From Bacteroides caecigallinarum (lineage in GTDB: Bacteria; Bacteroidota; Bacteroidia; Bacteroidales; Bacteroidaceae): DNA of 42,563 bases. Numbering within the stretch: position 1 is the stretch's first letter; each line of letters starts with the position of its first letter. The notes below the pieces were generated by a model. That model was not told the origin of the DNA. It saw only the letters and a list, made by a program, of their open reading frames with translations, and did not search any database. Made by a program: the position numbers and the translations under genes. This document shows positions 16,955 to 24,853 of the stretch, piece after piece. The stretch is from the NCBI RefSeq assembly GCF_016901995.1, contig NZ_JACJLE010000037.1:1-42563 (forward strand), written 5' to 3'.

Positions 16955-18394
16955 ATGAAAAAATTGACAACTTATCCCTCTCCATTTTTCTCTATTTTGC
17001 CAATTGCCATATTGGTGGTCTTGTTGTATTTCACTATCGGAAGTTTCGGATCTGATGCTCTTTCAGGTGCCAGTCAGGTTTGTCTGCTTATTGCTACAGC
17101 CATTTGTGCTGCAATAGGAATGACAGGTTATGGCATAAAATGGAAAGACATTGAACATGCCATAGTGAATAATATAGCAGGAGTGAGTTCGGCTCTTATC
17201 ATACTGTTGATTATTGGAGCTTTGTCTGCCGCATGGATGCTCAGTGGAGTAGTGCCTACATTGATTTATTATGGTGTGCAACTTATACATCCGAGTCTTT
17301 TCCTGGCATCATGTTGTGTTATTTGTGCGATAGTGTCTGTTATGACGGGAAGCTCGTGGACTACTATTGCGACCATAGGTATTGCTCTGATGGGAATTGG
17401 AAAGGCTCAGGGCTTTGAAGAAGGCTGGATAGCAGGCGCCATTATTTCAGGAGCTTATTTTGGTGACAAGGTATCTCCTTTGTCCGATACTACTATTCTT
17501 GCGTCGTCGGTTACGGATACTCCGCTTTTCACTCATATCAGGTATCTGATGATAACTACGGTGCCTTCGATAACGATAGCACTTATAATATTCCTGATTG
17601 CAGGTTTCAATCATGGGGTAGGAAGCACAGCAGAGATGACAGATTTTGCAAATGGTCTGGCCGACAGGTTTAATATTTCATTGTGGCTGTTGCTGGTACC
17701 GGTTGTGACCGGAATACTTATAGCCAAGAAAGTTCCGTCTATCATCACGCTGTTTATTTCGGCTACTATGGCAGTTGTGTTTATGCTCATATTCCAGATG
17801 GATAACGTGATAGAACTGGCAGGCGGAAGCAGCGATGTGAGATCTATATTCAAGACAACATTGCAGACATTGTTCACTTCATCAAGTCTTCAGGCAGAGA
17901 CATTGCAGCTTACAGAACTTATTGCCACCAGAGGTATGGGCGGCATGATGAATACTATTTGGCTGATAATCTGTGCCATGTGTCTGGGAGGCGCCATGAC
18001 CGCTTGCGGAATGCTGGCAAGTATTACAGGAATGTTTGTGAAATTCACACGTAAGCTTACAGGTATGGTGGCTTCTACGGTAGGTTCGGGTATTTTCCTT
18101 AATCTGGCTACTGCCGATCAGTATATATCTATCATCCTTGTGGGAAATATGTTCAGGGATATATACAAGAATAACGGTTATGAAAGCCGTTTGCTTAGCC
18201 GTACAACAGAGGATGCCGTTACGGTGACATCAGTACTTGTGCCGTGGAACACTTGCGGAATGACTCAGGCCACAATCTTGGGTGTGCCTACGCTGGTGTA
18301 TTTGCCATACGCATTCTTCAATTATATCAGTCCGTTGATGAGCATTTTTGTTTCGGCTATAGGATATAAGATATTCCGTGTGAAGAAAGACTAA
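16955..18394 (+). CDS. nhaC: NhaC-family Na+/H+ antiporter
   Basis: A polytopic inner-membrane antiporter of 479 residues with about 11-12 hydrophobic segments. The central stretch with MTGSSWTT, AGAIISGAYFGDK and SPLSDTT is the characteristic NhaC-family core; several of its members exchange Na+ for H+, others exchange organic acids (malate/lactate). The substrate cannot be settled from sequence. The reading frame could extend upstream to a GTG at 16883, but those 24 residues are not membrane-protein-like and overlap the promoter, so I use the ATG at 16955. It is divergent from tamB. It ends immediately against the stop codon of the convergent glycerate kinase gene; its terminator lies within that gene. 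Confidence 0.92.
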   Translation: MKKLTTYPSPFFSILPIAILVVLLYFTIGSFGSDALSGASQVCLLIATAICAAIGMTGYGIKWKDIEHAIVNNIAGVSSALIILLIIGALSAAWMLSGVVPTLIYYGVQLIHPSLFLASCCVICAIVSVMTGSSWTTIATIGIALMGIGKAQGFEEGWIAGAIISGAYFGDKVSPLSDTTILASSVTDTPLFTHIRYLMITTVPSITIALIIFLIAGFNHGVGSTAEMTDFANGLADRFNISLWLLLVPVVTGILIAKKVPSIITLFISATMAVVFMLIFQMDNVIELAGGSSDVRSIFKTTLQTLFTSSSLQAETLQLTELIATRGMGGMMNTIWLIICAMCLGGAMTACGMLASITGMFVKFTRKLTGMVASTVGSGIFLNLATADQYISIILVGNMFRDIYKNNGYESRLLSRTTEDAVTVTSVLVPWNTCGMTQATILGVPTLVYLPYAFFNYISPLMSIFVSAIGYKIFRVKKD

Positions 18395-19477
18395 TCAAAT
18401 TTTTTTTGATATAAGTGGTAGAAGGTGGGCTTCGGTCCACCTTTTTATGTTTGCTATGGCATTGTCCGGTTTCACCGCCTCTTCTGTAGGCATATCGTCA
18501 GGTGTAATGCTATATACCTTGGCAAATCCTTCGGAAAGCAGCTTCTCGCAGTCGTCAGTACGTCCGGCTATCAGCCATACAGGAACATTGTGTTTCTGTG
18601 AATGTCTCAGTATCCGTTCCGGCAGTTTCCCCATCAGGGTTTGACTGTCTGCGTGTCCTTCGCCTGTGATAACCATATCGGCTCCGTTTAGGAGGCTGTC
18701 AAAATCCGTAAGTTCAAGCAACAGATCGGCACCCGACTTGAAAGTGGCATTGAAATATTGCAGGAAAGCATATCCTAATCCTCCTGCAGCACCTGCTCCT
18801 GGCTCGTTTGATTTGTCTTCTCCGATGAGTCTGGCAGATGCCTCAGCAAACTCCTTCGCTCTTCTGTCAAGTTCTATTACCATTTCCTCTGTGGCGCCCT
18901 TCTGTGGTGCAAAGATATATGCAGCTCCGTTATTTCCGCATAACGGATTTCGTACGTCGCTTGCCAGTGTGAAGCGGCAGTCGCTCATTTCTTTGTCTAT
19001 AATCTCTTTTACATTTCTTCCGTATGGAAAACTGTCTGAAATTGCTTTTAGCATTCCTCTGCCAGCATCGCTGGTGCCGCTTCCTCCAAGGCCGATAATG
19101 AAATTCCTGCAACCTGCATGTAAGGCATGTATTATCAGCTCGCCAACACCGTAGGTGGTTGCTATCATCGGATTACGTTCTTCTTTTGACATAAGTGTCA
19201 GTCCGCATGCCTTAGCTGTTTCTATTACAGCCGTACCGTCAGGTGTTATTCCGTACTGTGCAGTTATTGGGCGCATTAGCGGGTCGTGAACAATAGATTC
19301 AACTATCTTACCGTTCATGGCAGATATGAATGCTTCAAGCATACCTTCTCCTCCGTCAGACATTGGAATTTTATGTATCTCAACTTCTTTTGATTTTAGA
19401 TAAGAGAAAACGATGTCTTCAACTTCTTCCGATGTGAGACAACCTTTGAATGAATCTATGGCGAGGATTATTTTCAT
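18395..19477 (-). CDS. Glycerate kinase (GarK/GlxK type)
   Basis: Phosphorylates D-glycerate, most members giving 2-phosphoglycerate, feeding glycolysis. The 360-residue protein has the family N-terminus KIILAIDSFKGCLTS and the glycine-rich FIIGLGGSGTSDAGRGML segment. It also has the FAPQKGAT and GAGAAGGLGYA motifs and the DMVITGEGHADSQTL signature. The start is set at the ATG at 19477, because the 19 residues upstream in frame do not match the family. It converges with nhaC with no bases between the two stops. No other glycerate, glyoxylate or glycolate gene is nearby, so its pathway context is not visible here. Confidence 0.94.
   Translation of the reverse strand: MKIILAIDSFKGCLTSEEVEDIVFSYLKSKEVEIHKIPMSDGGEGMLEAFISAMNGKIVESIVHDPLMRPITAQYGITPDGTAVIETAKACGLTLMSKEERNPMIATTYGVGELIIHALHAGCRNFIIGLGGSGTSDAGRGMLKAISDSFPYGRNVKEIIDKEMSDCRFTLASDVRNPLCGNNGAAYIFAPQKGATEEMVIELDRRAKEFAEASARLIGEDKSNEPGAGAAGGLGYAFLQYFNATFKSGADLLLELTDFDSLLNGADMVITGEGHADSQTLMGKLPERILRHSQKHNVPVWLIAGRTDDCEKLLSEGFAKVYSITPDDMPTEEAVKPDNAIANIKRWTEAHLLPLISKKI
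18422..18446 (+). terminator. Intrinsic terminator of nhaC inside the glycerate kinase gene
   Basis: The plus strand has AAGGTGGGC, a TTCG tetraloop, GTCCACCTT and then further Ts: a 9-bp stem (one G-U pair) closed by the very stable UUCG loop and followed by a U-run. It lies 28 bases after the nhaC stop and within the last codons of the opposing gene. On the minus strand the structure lacks a U-tract, so it should act only on nhaC transcripts. Confidence 0.85.
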
Positions 19478-20133
19478 GTTTGTACAAATATTGCAATTCA
19501 GATACAAATTTATTGAATTAAGTCCGAATATCAATATTGAAACAGAATGTTATTTTGTCAATTTGACATTTTGATAAATTGAACGGCTGTAGTTGCGAAA
19601 ATTGCTGATTGATATATGAGTGCTTGAGAATTTTAAAATCTCGATAGGTTTTAGCTATTGTGTTAGTGGTGAAATGTTATTGAAAATATAAAATTTCATT
19701 CTTTTTGATGTAATATTAAGGTTAATTGTGTTGATGTGTTGTTGTTAATCTTGTGTTTTCTATTTTATGATATTGTTTATTGCTACTCCGAACTAGAACT
19801 TTGACTGCATATTATTTGTATTATTATTAGTGTCAGTTCTTCATGTGAAAACGCTTTGTCTTTTCGGTTGGAATGACAAGACATTTTATCTTGAATGGGC
19901 TGTCGTTTTTCCTGTTAATAATAGATATTCTGAAGAAGAGAAAGGTTAATTATTGCTTAGAATTTAACACTTTTGCCTTGTAAATATGTGATATAATAAA
20001 CTAAAAACGGCATGCCGTTTTAGGTTTTATTCCAGATGCAATGATTTTGCGTGTTTATAAGTAATAAATTCTTTAATATTGTTTGCATAATGTTCTGTAA
20101 ATACTCTATATTACTATCATTGTGATAAAAGGA
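19478..20133. other. AT-rich gene-poor region
   Basis: About 650 bases between the glycerate kinase start and the AlkZ-related gene. It is clearly more AT-rich than its surroundings. Its only coding potential is a 39-codon GTG-initiated frame at 19830-19949 (+), without recognisable similarity. One perfect 18-bp palindrome is at 20004-20021. I see no tRNA or known riboswitch in it. Confidence 0.6.
20004..20021. repeat. Perfect 18-bp palindrome
   Basis: AAAACGGCATGCCGTTTT is identical to its reverse complement. As RNA it gives a 7-bp stem with a 4-base loop and a T-rich right side on either strand. It could therefore be a weak bidirectional terminator, for the minus-strand AlkZ-related gene ending at 20134, or a dimeric regulator site. 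Confidence 0.6.
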
Positions 20134-20796
20134 CTATTTGAGTAGGGCTTTAAGTGACTGTTCGGATATTTCCGGTAATATATTCCTGAAGTGTTCCAAT
20201 ATTCTGTCATAAGACTCTTGTGGTGTTTTGTCCGGATGGCACTTTCCAAACAAAGCTTCAGGTGTGGTGAGTAAAGACCATCCCCAGCCATATTCTCTGC
20301 CATGCTTATCCTGAGGATAAATGAAATCCTCTGTTACTATATATCCGCCCATTTCCAGTCTGGTGATATAGGCATCAAATTTGCTGCGCATTTTCGGACC
20401 GGTAAATCCGCATGCATGTCGCAGTTCGCGTGTGATGAGGCTGCCTTCTGTTCTCAGAATATCCAGTATTGTATCTTCTATACTTCCTTCCTCTGGATAT
20501 GGATAAATACTCCTTCTATAATTGCAAAAATCCGGCCACCATTCACGACTGATAAATGCAGCCTTGCTTTTGAAAAATTTGCCGTATGCGCAACCGCTTT
20601 CCTGCAAAATCGAACCTTTCCACTCCCAAAGCGGCCATTCCCATCCTCCATCAGGCAAACGGTTGTATTGGCAATCTTCGTCCACAATCTCATCTGCCGA
20701 CCAATCTGTAATACCCATCGGTAGGAGTGGGAGAAATCCTATTTCGTTGATATAGTCTATCAATTCCGGGCAAGAGTGTATGAGTTCTTTTTTCAT
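20134..20796 (-). CDS. AlkZ-related protein (winged-helix type)
   Basis: The 220-residue protein resembles the small proteins annotated as AlkZ-related in Bacteroidales. They share a winged-helix-like segment with the AlkZ/YcaQ DNA glycosylases that unhook DNA crosslinks. The segment about 115-170, with SLITRELRHACGF and YITRLEMGGYIV, reads like the helix-turn-helix and wing. The N-terminal half is Trp-rich (WEWPLWEWKG). It is much shorter than true AlkZ (about 400 residues), and I cannot see the QxQ motif important in that family. Glycosylase activity should therefore not be assumed. The gene stands alone with AT-rich DNA on both sides and its own -7 box. Assignment is from memory of the family and is moderate. 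Confidence 0.65.
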   Translation of the reverse strand: MKKELIHSCPELIDYINEIGFLPLLPMGITDWSADEIVDEDCQYNRLPDGGWEWPLWEWKGSILQESGCAYGKFFKSKAAFISREWWPDFCNYRRSIYPYPEEGSIEDTILDILRTEGSLITRELRHACGFTGPKMRSKFDAYITRLEMGGYIVTEDFIYPQDKHGREYGWGWSLLTTPEALFGKCHPDKTPQESYDRILEHFRNILPEISEQSLKALLK

Positions 20797-20810
20797 ATAT
20801 GTAGGTCTTT

Positions 20811-20842
20811 AATAATCAATGTTTATGATTATTGCAAAAGTA
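20811..20842 (-). promoter_or_regulatory. -7 box and inverted repeat before the AlkZ-related gene
   Basis: TACTTTTG on the minus strand (20835-20842) matches TAnnTTTG. Between it and the ATG at 20796 lies AATAATCA (20811-20818) with its inverted copy TGATTATT (20826-20833), in the likely 5' leader. This arm pair could be an operator or leader hairpin. Confidence 0.5.
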
Positions 20843-21043
20843 TATAAAAAGACGGACCTTTAATATGCTTTTGCAAATTACATAATATATGGATACCATA
20901 TTTTTGTATGATATCACCTAATATTGAACAATCGACTAAAGAATAGCATATGGATAGTGTAGTAGTACGTAAAATGCCGTATTTTGCCATTCAGATTATT
21001 GTGCACACAGATAGTGAAGACAAAACTTTTTTCATATAAGTCT

Positions 21044-21250
21044 TTATATCATTAACATTATTCTGTTTGCCTCCTTGGTGAATATTTCCGGAAAGCGGCA
21101 GATGACTGCGTAAACTTGTTTGCTAGTTACAGGTAGGTTGTCTTTTCGTATATGTAATCCTGAACGGTTTATAGCTTCCGCTACCTGATCGGTAGTCATA
21201 CCACATTTCCGTTTTGTCAATATATATACGATGGCCTCCTCAATCTTCAT
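21044..21250 (-). CDS. Small helix-turn-helix-like protein
   Basis: A 68-residue basic protein. The segment MTTDQVAEAINRSGLHIR looks like the recognition part of a winged helix, and VTSKQVYAVICRFPEIFTKE like a following helix and strand, similar to the HARE-HTH layout. The family is not certain. The start is set at the ATG at 21250: it overlaps the stop of the HD-domain gene by four bases (ATGA), a classic coupling arrangement, whereas the frame extends six residues further only inside that gene. No other domain is present. It is probably a partner or accessory of the HD protein (inference from coupling). Confidence 0.65.
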   Translation of the reverse strand: MKIEEAIVYILTKRKCGMTTDQVAEAINRSGLHIRKDNLPVTSKQVYAVICRFPEIFTKEANRIMLMI

Positions 21251-21759
21251 AATGCGTCTAGTCCCCACATGTCGTTTAGCATTGAGATGGCTGAATGTGA
21301 ACGGAACACTTTCTCACGGAAAGAGATTATACCGTCTTTTGAAACCTTGTCCTCGAATGAATTGACCAGAAAATCAGCTTCAAGCAGAATGCGATGGTCT
21401 ATGGATATAACATCCGTGTATGTGTGATGGTGGGCTATCAGCCAGCATATTCTTTCTCTTTGACTTTCATTGAAACCGGACACTTCTTTCAGAATCTTTC
21501 TGGCTTCATCCGGACCAAGTTCCTCCTGATGTTTTCCGCAGCAGTTTCCAAATCTCGCTTCAGCAGCATGAATACCTATGTCATGGAGAATGGCTGCGGC
21601 TTCAAGAACAAAAAGTTCATCCGCTCCAAGTCCTTCTTCGATACCTATAGTACGTGCGAAATTATGTACTTTTACCAGATGCTGAATACGTGGTACGTCT
21701 CCACAATCATATTTTATCATTGCCCTCATCAGACGGGCCAAAGTAGTTTGTTCTGTCAT
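21247..21759 (-). CDS. HD-domain phosphohydrolase
   Basis: The 170-residue protein is a compact HD-superfamily hydrolase. It has a metal-binding His at HLVKVHNFA, the HD pair in AAILHDIGIHAA and the later HHH and D residues in LIAHHHTY and EADFLVN. Such single-domain proteins usually act on nucleotides or nucleotide second messengers, but the substrate here cannot be inferred. There is no kinase, cyclase or RelA-type synthetase domain. It lies 49 bases after the EamA transporter gene and overlaps the small HTH gene by four bases, so all three may be co-transcribed. Confidence 0.88.
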   Translation of the reverse strand: MTEQTTLARLMRAMIKYDCGDVPRIQHLVKVHNFARTIGIEEGLGADELFVLEAAAILHDIGIHAAEARFGNCCGKHQEELGPDEARKILKEVSGFNESQRERICWLIAHHHTYTDVISIDHRILLEADFLVNSFEDKVSKDGIISFREKVFRSHSAISMLNDMWGLDAL

Positions 21760-21808
21760 AATATTACTAATTTTTGAAATAAATAATCTGTATTGGATAT
21801 CTGTGTCA

Positions 21809-22699
21809 TTATCGTTTTGTAACTGTAATCATGAATGTTACAGCTACGATAGCGATGGATATTCCTAAAATAATGTTTGTAGTAAGCGGCTCATCAAACA
21901 TAAAAGTGCCAACTACGATTGCTGTTATAGGTTCGAATACACCGAGAACAGATGCCTTTGTCGCACCGATGTTGCGTGAGGCGATGGCTAAAGTAGCAGT
22001 CGAAACAATTGTCGGCAGAATTGCCAGGCCTATAAGGTTGAACCAGTCTGTCCATGCAGTGATTCCTGCTGTTATAGCGATACCGGAGAATATGATTTTT
22101 CCAATGAATACAATCGCCCCCACTGTAAGAGTATAGAATGTAAGTAATGTATTTGAAATTCCTGCAATCGCCTTATTACGGTTGATTATGATGATGAAAA
22201 GTGCGTAAACCAATGCAGATGCTATAGAAAGCAGTATGCCTATAGGGTTAATAGTCTGTGTGCCGTCACTTTGTGCCATAATGACTACTCCTCCAAATGT
22301 GGCTATAATGGCAAGCCATACCGGCCATGACGGAACTACCTTCAAGAATACCATTATGATTGCCACAAGAACAGGGTAGAGAAATACAAGTGTGGTAGCC
22401 AGTCCTGACGCAATATATTCGTATGCCTCGAAGAGGAATACACTGCTCGATGTGTAAAGTAGTCCGAGAATAAATAATATACCAATCTGCTTACATGAAA
22501 TTTTGAAGCTTTGTTTACGTATCATCAGGAATAAACCTAGAATAAGAACCGCAAAAAAGTATCTGAAGAAAAGTATAGATTCTGTTGCGGTACCGTTTTT
22601 CATCAGTGGAACCGCGAACAATGGATTTAATCCGTAGGTTATACCGGTAATAATTCCTGCCGGATAGCCTATAATGGCATTTTTGCTTAGTTTCTTCAT
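21809..22699 (-). CDS. EamA/DMT-family transporter
   Basis: A 296-residue inner-membrane protein with ten hydrophobic helices in two homologous halves, the EamA repeat layout of drug/metabolite transporters. The first half holds TESILFFRYFFAVLILG and the second ASVLGVFEPITAIVVGTFMF, both typical EamA positions. The substrate is unknown; relatives export amino acids, sugars or nucleobases, and some import metabolites. It has its own well-formed promoter at 22731-22762, so it need not depend on the upstream membrane protein gene. Confidence 0.92.
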   Translation of the reverse strand: MKKLSKNAIIGYPAGIITGITYGLNPLFAVPLMKNGTATESILFFRYFFAVLILGLFLMIRKQSFKISCKQIGILFILGLLYTSSSVFLFEAYEYIASGLATTLVFLYPVLVAIIMVFLKVVPSWPVWLAIIATFGGVVIMAQSDGTQTINPIGILLSIASALVYALFIIIINRNKAIAGISNTLLTFYTLTVGAIVFIGKIIFSGIAITAGITAWTDWFNLIGLAILPTIVSTATLAIASRNIGATKASVLGVFEPITAIVVGTFMFDEPLTTNIILGISIAIVAVTFMITVTKR

Positions 22700-22730
22700 G
22701 TGTTGGTTATATGTAATTGTTATTGGGGTG

Positions 22731-22762
22731 CAAAATTAATCAATCATATATCTGTAAACAAA
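22731..22762 (-). promoter_or_regulatory. Bacteroidota-type promoter of the EamA gene
   Basis: On the minus strand TTTG (22759-22762) is followed after exactly 20 bases by TAATTTTG (22731-22738), matching the -33/-7 consensus and spacing. It abuts the stop codon of the upstream gene. The ATG is 31 bases downstream of the -7 box. Confidence 0.75.
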
Positions 22763-23497
22763 TTATTTTCTGTAAATGTATTTTGCCAAACCGTAGATGT
22801 ACCTTCTGAATCCGGGACGGTATCTAAGCAGACGTTCGAACCATTTCAGATGATGGCTTGTAATACGCACGGCCCATCCTACATAGTACATTGCGAATAA
22901 TGTACCTACTCCAATGATGTGCCATTGCCATTTTCCGAAGAATATATAGCAGAAGATAATGCCGAGAAGAACTAGTGAGATATCTACCGCTATCTTAATC
23001 TTTGGAAACTCAATACCGGTTACTTTGCTGATGGCCACAGGAAAACCTTCGCCAGGCATGGTTACACTGCCGCATCTGACCTCTAGTGCGACACCTATAG
23101 CCAGAATCGTGCATCCGGCGAATTGTGATATGGCTTTTTCAAAAAAAGCTGTTGGTTGCAACCATGAAATAATATGCATGTTCAAGTCTATCAGCATGCC
23201 GAATACGAATCCTACCAACAACTGAAACAGTTGGACCGGATCGAACTGTCTTCGGAGTACTCCCACTTGTCCAACCACCAGCAGGGCGTTCATTATGAAA
23301 GTATATTGTCCGATTGTAAGTGCCGGAGTAAGCCCGTCTGTTCCGGCATCATAAAATGCATATGGCAGAACGCTGATAACACTGGCTCCTAACATACTTT
23401 TTACGCAAAGGGAAATTCCTAGAGTCATTATGTACAAGGCTATAAAAAGAAGTACATGTTGCCAAACAAAGGATATAATTTTATCTTTTCTCGTCAT
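22763..23497 (-). CDS. YczE/YitT-type integral membrane protein
   Basis: A 244-residue protein with five or six hydrophobic helices. The features MTLGISLCVKSMLGASVISVLP, QLLVGFVFGMLIDLNM and MPGEGFPVAISKVTG match the YczE/YyaS/YitT-related membrane proteins (the DUF6198 group). Their function is unknown. The start is set at the ATG at 23497: the in-frame GTG 39 bases upstream coincides with the -7 box. The C-terminus ends in a basic tail (RYRPGFRRYIYG). Divergently transcribed from the AEC transporter gene. Confidence 0.85.
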   Translation of the reverse strand: MTRKDKIISFVWQHVLLFIALYIMTLGISLCVKSMLGASVISVLPYAFYDAGTDGLTPALTIGQYTFIMNALLVVGQVGVLRRQFDPVQLFQLLVGFVFGMLIDLNMHIISWLQPTAFFEKAISQFAGCTILAIGVALEVRCGSVTMPGEGFPVAISKVTGIEFPKIKIAVDISLVLLGIIFCYIFFGKWQWHIIGVGTLFAMYYVGWAVRITSHHLKWFERLLRYRPGFRRYIYGLAKYIYRK

Positions 23498-23533
23498 TTT
23501 AAATATATTTTTATTACTTGAAAAATTCGTGTG

Positions 23534-23541
23534 CAAAAGTA
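23534..23541 (-). promoter_or_regulatory. -7 box of the YczE-type gene
   Basis: TACTTTTG followed by CAC on the minus strand, 36 bases before the ATG at 23497. No -33 match. Confidence 0.55.
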
Positions 23542-23631
23542 CTAAAAGCCTATAAATGGTGAATATAAAAACAGCAAATAAAAAGATATGAAAAAAAACT
23601 TTGCCGGTGAATACTCAAATACGATAATCCG

Positions 23632-23639
23632 TATCTTTG
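23632..23639 (+). promoter_or_regulatory. -7 box of the AEC transporter gene
   Basis: TATCTTTG followed by CACG, 28 bases before the ATG at 23668. This matches the Bacteroidota consensus; the -33 element is unclear. Confidence 0.6.
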
Positions 23640-23667
23640 CACGACTTTTAAAGGTAAGAAGAAAACA

Positions 23668-24576
23668 ATGGATGCAATCGTTACACAGATGATTATTCTG
23701 TTTATTTTGGTAATCATCGGTTATTATCTGAGTAAGAAAAAAATGATGGATGCGGATTTTGACCGCAAACTTTCTGGACTGGTTATCAATGTGACTTGTC
23801 CGAGTCTGATACTTTCGTCGGTGATGAGTGACACACTCCCTGCTAAGGAAAAGATTCTTCCTTTGCTCGTGGTAGGTTTTGCTACATATGTTATTCTCAT
23901 TGGACTGGCTTTTCTGCTTCCACGCTATTTGCCTGTCAAATCATCCGACCGAGGCATTTATAGTTTTATGCTGGCATTTGGTAATGTAGGTTTTATAGGA
24001 TATCCTATTGTGGCTTCAATTTTCGGAGCCAGTGCGGTATTCTATGCAAGTATTCTTAATTTTCCAAGTACTCTATTGATATTTGTGTTCGGGACATTGT
24101 TCATATCCGGCGGTCAGGGAAAAATGCGTTTTGACTGGCGTACTCTCTATTGTCCTGCCATGATTGCATCATATCTTTCTATTCTGATTGTGGTAACCGG
24201 CTGGGTACCACCACGTGTAATCAGCACTCCATTCATACTGCTTGGAAATGTGACTGTACCTGCAGCATTACTCATTATAGGCTCGTCAATTGCGCGTGTG
24301 CCTGTCCGTCGTATGTTTGGCAATACGGCTATTTACATTATGTCTGTTCTGCGTCTGATGCTTGTTCCGCTTCTAATTCTGTATTTATCGCGTCTATGTA
24401 GAATAGACGAAACCATAGCCAATATAAATGTTGTGCTTGCAGCTATGCCTGTTGCTTCGTATGGCACCTTGTTTTGTATCCAGTATCAGAAAGGGGAAGT
24501 AATTATGGCCGAAGGCACATTTCTTACGACCTTACTCTCAGTGCTGAGTATTCCGCTGCTGACGATGTTTCTGTAG
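23668..24576 (+). CDS. AEC-family transporter (auxin efflux carrier-like)
   Basis: A 302-residue inner-membrane protein with about ten helices in two five-helix halves, the AEC/PIN layout. MLAFGNVGFIGYPIVASIFG is the conserved first-half motif; LAAMPVASYGTLFCIQYQ is its second-half counterpart. Bacterial relatives move malate, other dicarboxylates or related anions, but the substrate here is not determined by sequence. It is a single-gene unit with its own promoter and hairpins at 24693-24790 before the convergent mnmE gene. Confidence 0.92.
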   Translation: MDAIVTQMIILFILVIIGYYLSKKKMMDADFDRKLSGLVINVTCPSLILSSVMSDTLPAKEKILPLLVVGFATYVILIGLAFLLPRYLPVKSSDRGIYSFMLAFGNVGFIGYPIVASIFGASAVFYASILNFPSTLLIFVFGTLFISGGQGKMRFDWRTLYCPAMIASYLSILIVVTGWVPPRVISTPFILLGNVTVPAALLIIGSSIARVPVRRMFGNTAIYIMSVLRLMLVPLLILYLSRLCRIDETIANINVVLAAMPVASYGTLFCIQYQKGEVIMAEGTFLTTLLSVLSIPLLTMFL

Positions 24577-24692
24577 GTGTAAACTAAACTTCTCAAATAC
24601 AAAATATTTCATCTGCAAAATTTATCTTGTCCGTAATTCCATATGTATAGATTTAGGTTGTCAATGTAAAATTAGAACATTTTATTTGATAC

Positions 24693-24722
24693 TTTGTTAC
24701 TCGTTCTACTGCTAGTAACAAA
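24693..24722. repeat. 9-bp inverted repeat between AEC gene and mnmE
   Basis: TTTGTTACT (24693-24701) and AGTAACAAA (24714-24722) form a perfect 9-bp stem with a 12-base loop. It lacks a U-tract, so it is not a standard terminator. It may be a regulatory or mRNA-stabilising structure after the AEC gene. Confidence 0.5.
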
Positions 24723-24748
24723 TCATTAACCCAATATACAAACAAAAG

Positions 24749-24790
24749 AAAAGACAGCAAATAAAAAAATAAATATTTGCTGTCTTTTTT
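24749..24790. terminator. Bidirectional intrinsic terminator between AEC gene and mnmE
   Basis: A perfect 15-bp stem (24749-24763 with 24774-24788) encloses a 10-base A-rich loop. The plus strand continues in Ts to 24790, and the minus strand reads CTTTTCTTTTG after the stem. The placement between two convergent genes fits termination from both sides. Confidence 0.85.
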
Positions 24791-24853
24791 ATGCCTTTAT
24801 ATTAGTGTGATTAATTACTTTTTCTTATTTGTTTTCAGTAACAAAATAAGGTT

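Noticed and set aside
19478..19534. 19-codon extension of the glycerate kinase gene
   Set aside because: The family N-terminus begins exactly at the ATG at 19477.
19830..19949. 39-codon GTG-initiated frame (+) in the AT-rich spacer
   Set aside because: Composition is protein-like, but there is no ATG, no ribosome-binding context, no similarity I recognise, and the length is within chance.
20950..21039. 29-codon ATG frame (+) between the AlkZ-related and small HTH genes
   Set aside because: Too short to support without conservation data; no promoter or ribosome-binding signal seen.
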